NCBI GenBank assembly: GCA_934589675.1
Contig: CAKTOF010000005.1
Coordinates: 62,001-126,000, forward strand
From: an uncultured Oscillospiraceae bacterium
GTDB taxonomy: Bacteria; Bacillota; Clostridia; Oscillospirales; Oscillospiraceae
Length of the DNA: 64,000 nt
Reading direction: 5' to 3'
Shown: piece by piece, positions 59,744 through 64,000 of the stretch
How positions within the stretch are numbered: the first letter of the stretch is position 1
How the letters are laid out: each line of letters begins with the position of its first letter
Position numbers and translations under genes: made by a program
Notes under the pieces: generated by a model
The model's database searches: none
The model's input: the letters and a program-made list of their open reading frames with translations, nothing else
Told to the model about the DNA's origin: nothing

Positions 59744-62140
59744 ATGAATTTAAGCAGAAAATGGCTGAACGAATTTGTCACGGTCGACGTCTCCGACAGA
59801 GAATTTGCCGAGGACATGACCATCACCGGCTCGAAGGTCGAGATCACGACCGACCTCGGCGCCGAGATCACAAACGTCGTCGTGGGTAAGGTGCTCTCGC
59901 TTGTGCGCCACCCGGATTCCGACCATATGTGGATCTGTCAGGTCGACGTCGGCGAGGCCGAGCCCATCCAGATCGTCACGGGCGCGCAGAACGTCCGCGA
60001 GGGCGACCTCGTCCCCGTCGCCAAGCACAAGTCCACGCTGCCCGGCGGCGTGAAGATCGAAAAAGGCAAGCTGCGCGGCGAAGTCTCGTGCGGAATGCTC
60101 TGCTCATACAAGGAGCTCGGCCTTGACCAGCGCGACTTCCCGGCCGCCTATGAGGACGGCATCTGGATCCTGTCCGACGACCCGGAGCTGACCGGCCTTT
60201 CTGTCGGCGAGGACATCCGCACGGCCGTCGGCCTCGACGACCACGTCGTCGAGTTTGAGATCACGCCGAACCGGCCGGACTGCCTGTCCGTCATCGGCCT
60301 TGCGCGCGAGGCCGCCGCGACGTTCGGCGGCGAGCTGCGTCTGCACACGCCGGTCGTGCGCGGCGGCGCGGAGGGCGAGCTTTATTCCCTGCTCGACGTA
60401 ACGACGCCCGACGCCGACCTTGTCCCGCGCTATACGGCCCGCATGGTCCGCAACGTCAAGATCGCGCCGAGCCCGAAGTGGATGCGCGAGCGCCTGCGCG
60501 CCATGGGCGTGCGCCCCATCAACAACATCGTCGACATCACAAACTACGTCATGCTCGAGTACGGCCAGCCCATGCACGCGTTTGACTACCGCTACGTTGA
60601 GGGCGGCAGGATCATCGTCCGCCGCGCACAGGAGGGCGAGACGCTCACGACGCTCGACGGGCAGGAGCGCCATCTCACGCCGAATATGCTCGTCATCGCC
60701 GACGAGCACCGCGCCGTCGGCCTCGCCGGCATCATGGGCGGCGAGAACTCCGAGATCGTGGACGACACGGTCGACGTTGTCTTTGAGTCGGCGTGCTTTG
60801 ACGGCACCTGCATCCGCAAGGGCGCGCTCGCGCTCGGTATGCGCACGGAGGCCAGCGCAAAGTTTGAAAAGGGTCTTGATCCGCTCAACACGCTGCCGGC
60901 CGTCGACCGCGCGTGCGAGCTTGTCGAGCTGCTCGGCGCCGGCGAGGTCGTCGACGGCGTCATCGACGTTCTCAACTTCGTCCCGCAGCCGACCGTCCTG
61001 CCGCTTGAGCCCGACCGCATCAACGGCCTGCTCGGCACGGACGTCGCGGCCGATGAAATGGTGCGCATCCTGACAAAGCTCGGCTTTGCGGTCGAGGACG
61101 GCATGGTGACCGTCCCGTCCTGGCGCAGCGATGTAAAAGCCATGGCCGACCTTGCGGAGGAAGTCGCGCGCTTCCACGGCTATGACAACATCCCCTGCAC
61201 GCTTCAGCGCGGCGAGACGACGCAGGGCGGCTACTCCGACACGCAGGTGCTCGAGCAGCAGCTCGGCGCGGACTGCCGCGCCATGGGCTACGACGAGATC
61301 ATCACCTACTCGTTCATCTCCCCGACGTATTATGACAAGATCCGCTGGCCGGAAAATGATCCGCGCCGCGAGAGCTTCCGGATCCTCAACCCGCTCGGCG
61401 AGGACACGTCCATCATGCGCACGACGACGCTGCCGAGCATGCTCGAGATCCTCACGCGCAACTACAATTACCGCAACAAGGCCGCGCGCCTTTACGAGCT
61501 CGGCCGCGTCTATCTGCCCGGCGGCGAGGACGGCCTTGCCGACGAGCAGAAATACCTGACGCTCGGCCTGTACGGCGAGGGCACGGATTTCTACACGCTC
61601 AAGGGCCACATCGAGGGCATCCTGCGCCAGATCCGCGCGGAAAATGTCCGCTTCACGGCCGTCAAGGACGATCCGTCCTACCATCCCGGCCGCTGCGCGG
61701 CCGTCTGGGCGGGCGGCACGAAGCTCGGCGTCCTCGGCCAGATCCACCCGCTCGTCGCAAAAAGCTACGGCGTCGACTGCGAGCTCTACTGCGCCGAGCT
61801 GCGCTTTGACGCGCTGTTTGCCGCCCGCGGCGCCGACCCGGAGTACACGGCCCTGCCGCGCTTCCCGGCCGTCACGCGCGACATTGCCGTCGTCTGCGAC
61901 GAAGCCGTCACCGTCGGCGAGCTGGAGGAGGCCATCGCACGCGGCGCGAAGGGGCTTCTGCGCGAGGTCACGCTGTTTGACATCTACCGCGGCGCCGGCA
62001 TCGCACCGGGCAAGAAGTCCGTCGCCTTCAGCCTCGTGCTCCGCGCGGATGACCGCTCGCTCACGAGCGAGGAGGCCGACGCAGACGTCGAGTCCATCCT
62101 CAAAACGCTCAAGACCGACTGCGGCGCCGTCCTGCGCTGA
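59744..62140 (+). CDS. pheT: Phenylalanyl-tRNA synthetase beta subunit
   Basis: The 798-residue subunit has the N-terminal tRNA-binding OB fold (VVVGKVLSLVRHPDSDHMWIC), the B3/B4 editing region (EFEITPNRPDCLSVIGLAREAA), the B5 domain and the C-terminal anticodon-binding FDX-ACB domain (PRFPAVTRDIAVV). Length is typical. It edits mischarged Tyr-tRNA-Phe and binds tRNA. It starts 17 bases after pheS with RBS GAAAGGAG. Confidence 0.97.
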   Translation: MNLSRKWLNEFVTVDVSDREFAEDMTITGSKVEITTDLGAEITNVVVGKVLSLVRHPDSDHMWICQVDVGEAEPIQIVTGAQNVREGDLVPVAKHKSTLPGGVKIEKGKLRGEVSCGMLCSYKELGLDQRDFPAAYEDGIWILSDDPELTGLSVGEDIRTAVGLDDHVVEFEITPNRPDCLSVIGLAREAAATFGGELRLHTPVVRGGAEGELYSLLDVTTPDADLVPRYTARMVRNVKIAPSPKWMRERLRAMGVRPINNIVDITNYVMLEYGQPMHAFDYRYVEGGRIIVRRAQEGETLTTLDGQERHLTPNMLVIADEHRAVGLAGIMGGENSEIVDDTVDVVFESACFDGTCIRKGALALGMRTEASAKFEKGLDPLNTLPAVDRACELVELLGAGEVVDGVIDVLNFVPQPTVLPLEPDRINGLLGTDVAADEMVRILTKLGFAVEDGMVTVPSWRSDVKAMADLAEEVARFHGYDNIPCTLQRGETTQGGYSDTQVLEQQLGADCRAMGYDEIITYSFISPTYYDKIRWPENDPRRESFRILNPLGEDTSIMRTTTLPSMLEILTRNYNYRNKAARLYELGRVYLPGGEDGLADEQKYLTLGLYGEGTDFYTLKGHIEGILRQIRAENVRFTAVKDDPSYHPGRCAAVWAGGTKLGVLGQIHPLVAKSYGVDCELYCAELRFDALFAARGADPEYTALPRFPAVTRDIAVVCDEAVTVGELEEAIARGAKGLLREVTLFDIYRGAGIAPGKKSVAFSLVLRADDRSLTSEEADADVESILKTLKTDCGAVLR

Positions 62141-62162
62141 GGTCCGTTTGAATACCTTTCAA

Positions 62163-62199
62163 AAAAAGTGGAAGAATCTTAACGATTCTTCCACTTTTT
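62163..62199. terminator. Terminator after pheT
   Basis: AAAAAGTGGAAGAATC-TTAAC-GATTCTTCCACTTTTT, a 16-bp perfect stem with A-run and T-run edges. Confidence 0.93.
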
Positions 62200-62213
62200 C
62201 AACGCTTTTCACC

Positions 62214-62242
62214 TTTACTTTTATAGGCGTTTGGACTAAAAT
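62214..62242 (+). promoter_or_regulatory. Promoter of ireB
   Basis: TTTACT (62214-62219), a 17-base spacer and TAAAAT (62237-62242), 31 bases before the start codon. Confidence 0.6.
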
Positions 62243-62273
62243 AAAAGCATCGGTTGGGAAGGAGGCCTGATCC

Positions 62274-62519
62274 ATGGACAGCAATACCATTAAATTCGTT
62301 GTGCCGGACGACGCCAATCTGGAAATGAAAAAGACATTGACTGAGGTGTACCGCTCGCTCAGCGAAAAGGGGTATAACCCCATCAATCAGATCGTCGGCT
62401 ACCTCCTCAGCGAGGATCCCACGTATATCACAAACCACAACAATGCCAGAAGCCTGATCTGCAAGCTCGACCGCGATGAGCTGCTTCAGGATCTGGTGCG
62501 GCACTACCTGTTCGACTAA
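62274..62519 (+). CDS. ireB: IreB family regulatory phosphoprotein (UPF0297)
   Basis: The 81-residue protein matches the IreB family along its whole length (TLTEVYRSLSEKGYNPINQIVGYLLSEDPTYI, NNARSLICKLDRDELL). In Enterococcus IreB is phosphorylated by the PASTA kinase IreK and tunes cephalosporin tolerance. In many Firmicutes the gene precedes ruvX; here ruvX does not follow directly. RBS AAGGAGG. Confidence 0.93.
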   Translation: MDSNTIKFVVPDDANLEMKKTLTEVYRSLSEKGYNPINQIVGYLLSEDPTYITNHNNARSLICKLDRDELLQDLVRHYLFD

Positions 62520-62534
62520 GTCACCGCTTCCCGC

Positions 62535-62571
62535 GAGACTTTGCGTGCTTCTTCGCAAAGTCTCTTTTTTT
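62535..62571 (+). terminator. Terminator after ireB
   Basis: GAGACTTTGCG and CGCAAAGTCTC form an 11-bp stem around an 8-base loop, followed by TTTTTTT. Confidence 0.92.
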
Positions 62572-62648
62572 GGAACCTTTCAACATCCATCTTCCCCAGC
62601 GAATCGGACCAACTGCTGCACATCGGAAACAAATTGTAATTTTTCTTA

Positions 62649-62677
62649 TTGACAGTCCGGCTACGATGTGTTACAAT
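62649..62677 (+). promoter_or_regulatory. Promoter of the 96-residue protein gene
   Basis: TTGACA (62649-62654), a 17-base spacer and TACAAT (62672-62677), 28 bases before the start codon. Confidence 0.8.
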
Positions 62678-62705
62678 TTGGTTACATTTTGATCAGGAGG
62701 TAACA

Positions 62706-62996
62706 ATGGCTGAGAAAAATGCAGGTCTGAGCTACAAGGGTCATCCCTTGATGCGCAAGGACAACATGGTCTACTACGGCTCCATGGCCGACAAGTACAT
62801 CGTCATGATGCAGATCCTCGAGACGAAAAAGGAAAACGGCGTCGACGTCGCGACCCGCGTCTCGGTGCAGCTGCAGCTGACCGATCCGACCATCAAATCA
62901 CGCGACCGCGTCGTAAAGAAAAGTGAAAAGGACGGCTTCTACACCGCTTTGGATGTTGGCAGTGTGTGGCTGGAGCGGGCGCTCGCTTCGAAATAA
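62706..62996 (+). CDS. Small conserved-type protein, unknown function
   Basis: The 96-residue protein starts at the ATG 5 bases after AGGAGG. It has no membrane segment and a mixed fold (GLSYKGHPLMRKDNMVYYG, MADKYIVMMQIL, TRVSVQLQLTDPTI). The N-terminal half resembles small proteins I have seen in Oscillospirales genomes, but none with a known role. It has its own near-consensus promoter and terminator, so it is probably well expressed. Confidence 0.75.
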   Translation: MAEKNAGLSYKGHPLMRKDNMVYYGSMADKYIVMMQILETKKENGVDVATRVSVQLQLTDPTIKSRDRVVKKSEKDGFYTALDVGSVWLERALASK

Positions 62997-63006
62997 GCGC
63001 CGCTAC

Positions 63007-63042
63007 CGGACACATCGGCTCGCCGATGTGTCCGCCTTTTTT
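63007..63042 (+). terminator. Terminator before the NlpC/P60 gene
   Basis: CGGACACATCGGC-TC-GCCGATGTGTCCG, a 13-bp perfect stem followed by CCTTTTTT. The next gene starts 20 bases later, so either a promoter lies within it or read-through feeds it. Confidence 0.9.
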
Positions 63043-63062
63043 GATCATTCAGGAGGTTCCAA

Positions 63063-63956
63063 ATGAAAAAAGCAAGCAGATTGTTCCGGCTGGTGCTCAT
63101 GCTGGCCTTTGTCATCGCGGCGCTCACGGCTGTGGCCGGCGCAACTGAGCTCAAGCTCGGCGTCGGCATCGTCGAGTCGAGCGGCCTGCGCCTTCGCGCC
63201 AAGCCCACGACGGGCGCGGACGTGCTGGCCACGGCATCCTACGGCGACACGGTCGTCGTCATCCGTGACACCGGCGATGGCTGGTATCTCGTCGACTACA
63301 ACCTCGAGATCGGCTACATGTCCAAGGACTATCTGACGTTCAAAGCCGCCGAGAACGTTGAGCTCGGCGACGGCGAGGCCAACACCGCCGTTGTCAACAT
63401 CCGCGCCACCCCGTCGGCAGAGGGCGATCTGCTCGCGCAGATGAGTGAGGGCGACAAAGCCCGCATCATCGGCATCAACAGCACATTCTATAAGGTCATC
63501 TACAACGGCACGACCGGCTATGTCCGCAGCGACCTGCTCGCGCTGACCGAGGCTCCGCTCTCCAACAGCTCCGGCGTCGCCGTGAGCATCGGCAGCCAGC
63601 TGGTCGACTATGCGTACAACTACCTCGGCGTCAGCTACGTCTGGGGCGGCACGACGCCGAGCGGCTTTGACTGCTCCGGCTTCACGAAGTACGTCTGCAA
63701 CGCCTTCGGCTACTCCATCAACCGCACGGCTGCGCAGCAGCTCGGAAACGGCACCTCGATCTCCCAGAGCGAGCTTCAGCCCGGCGACCTCGTGTTCTTC
63801 GCCAATACATACGCCTCGTCCGCGGCCGCCACGCACGTCGGCATTTACGTCGGCGACGGCAAGTTCATCCACGCGGCCTCCGGCGGCGTCAAGGTCACGG
63901 CTCTGTCCGACAGCTACTACGCCTGCCGCTACGTCGGCGCCCGCCGCATCGTGTAA
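63063..63956 (+). CDS. Secreted SH3 and NlpC/P60 peptidoglycan hydrolase
   Basis: The 297-residue protein has a signal peptide (residues about 1-28, cleavage near AVAGA), two bacterial SH3 domains (about 30-95 and 97-160; LRLRAKPTTGADVLATA and VNIRATPSAEGDLLAQM), and a C-terminal NlpC/P60 domain. The catalytic Cys204 lies in GFDCSGF, with a histidine in ATHVGIYVG. It cleaves D-Glu to diamino-acid bonds in peptidoglycan during wall turnover. RBS AGGAGG. Confidence 0.94.
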   Translation: MKKASRLFRLVLMLAFVIAALTAVAGATELKLGVGIVESSGLRLRAKPTTGADVLATASYGDTVVVIRDTGDGWYLVDYNLEIGYMSKDYLTFKAAENVELGDGEANTAVVNIRATPSAEGDLLAQMSEGDKARIIGINSTFYKVIYNGTTGYVRSDLLALTEAPLSNSSGVAVSIGSQLVDYAYNYLGVSYVWGGTTPSGFDCSGFTKYVCNAFGYSINRTAAQQLGNGTSISQSELQPGDLVFFANTYASSAAATHVGIYVGDGKFIHAASGGVKVTALSDSYYACRYVGARRIV

Positions 63957-64000
63957 TCAAGCCCAATCTCGGAACCTGTCATCCCCGGCGCTTCGCAGCG

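Overview
The window is a 64 kb chromosomal segment of a high-G+C, anaerobic, Gram-positive clostridium. Gene content fits the Oscillospirales (Oscillospiraceae or Ruminococcaceae-like gut bacteria). Evidence for this is the single-chain pyruvate:ferredoxin oxidoreductase, many ferredoxin-type cysteine clusters, a T-box leader on pheST, IreB, a FeoA-FeoB fusion, TagO/WecB envelope genes, AGGAGG ribosome binding sites and sigma-A promoters. The assignment to a group is inferred from gene families only. I saw no rRNA, tRNA, insertion sequence, prophage or CRISPR array. It reads as an ordinary housekeeping chromosome with a few accessory features.

Layout. 1-4 kb: the end of citrate synthase, a membrane-anchored TPR/leucine-rich-repeat protein, and a flavoprotein with two N-terminal Fe-S clusters. 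4-7 kb (minus): pncC, thiI and a ComM-like AAA protein. 7-13 kb: PFOR and a soluble hybrid histidine kinase. 13-15 kb (minus): an ArsC/Spx-like protein, truA with an overlapping 38-residue ORF, and a lipase-like hydrolase. 15-18 kb: glpK coupled to an Fe-S aldo/keto reductase. 18-21 kb: small genes of unknown function and a phosphoesterase. 20-24 kb (minus): a membrane protein, wecB, tagO and trpS, with gltX diverging from trpS. 25-30 kb (minus): a two-gene MacB/FtsX-like ABC system. 30-32 kb: mutY, a thioesterase and a flavin reductase. 32-37 kb: a CCA-adding-type enzyme (minus), murC and feoAB. 37-46 kb: a complete oligopeptide ABC transporter operon whose OppC subunit carries a large repeat-containing insertion, then two small genes. 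46-58 kb (minus): pepF, ftsK/spoIIIE, uppP, tepA, two unknown proteins, a MazF-type toxin, alr, a lipoprotein and nnr. 58-64 kb: T-box-pheS-pheT, ireB, a small unknown gene and an SH3-NlpC/P60 hydrolase.

Functional themes. Central anaerobic carbon metabolism: citrate synthase, PFOR, glycerol kinase. Peptide uptake and digestion: Opp plus the M3 peptidase PepF. Envelope synthesis and recycling: MurC, Alr, UppP, TagO, WecB, NlpC/P60. Translation: three aminoacyl-tRNA synthetases plus ThiI, TruA and a CCA-adding-type enzyme. Most transcription units end in strong intrinsic terminators, several of them bidirectional between convergent genes.

Least ordinary features. (1) A roughly 185-bp structured repeat occurs twice, each copy directly after a stop codon in the same orientation relative to that gene, with a compensatory base change in its first hairpin. 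(2) An array of about four degenerate repeats is inserted in OppC. (3) There is a cluster of three short unknown genes at 19.1-20.0 kb. (4) A MazF toxin sits beside alr with no visible antitoxin. (5) One gene's ribosome binding site lies inside the terminator hairpin of the gene before it.
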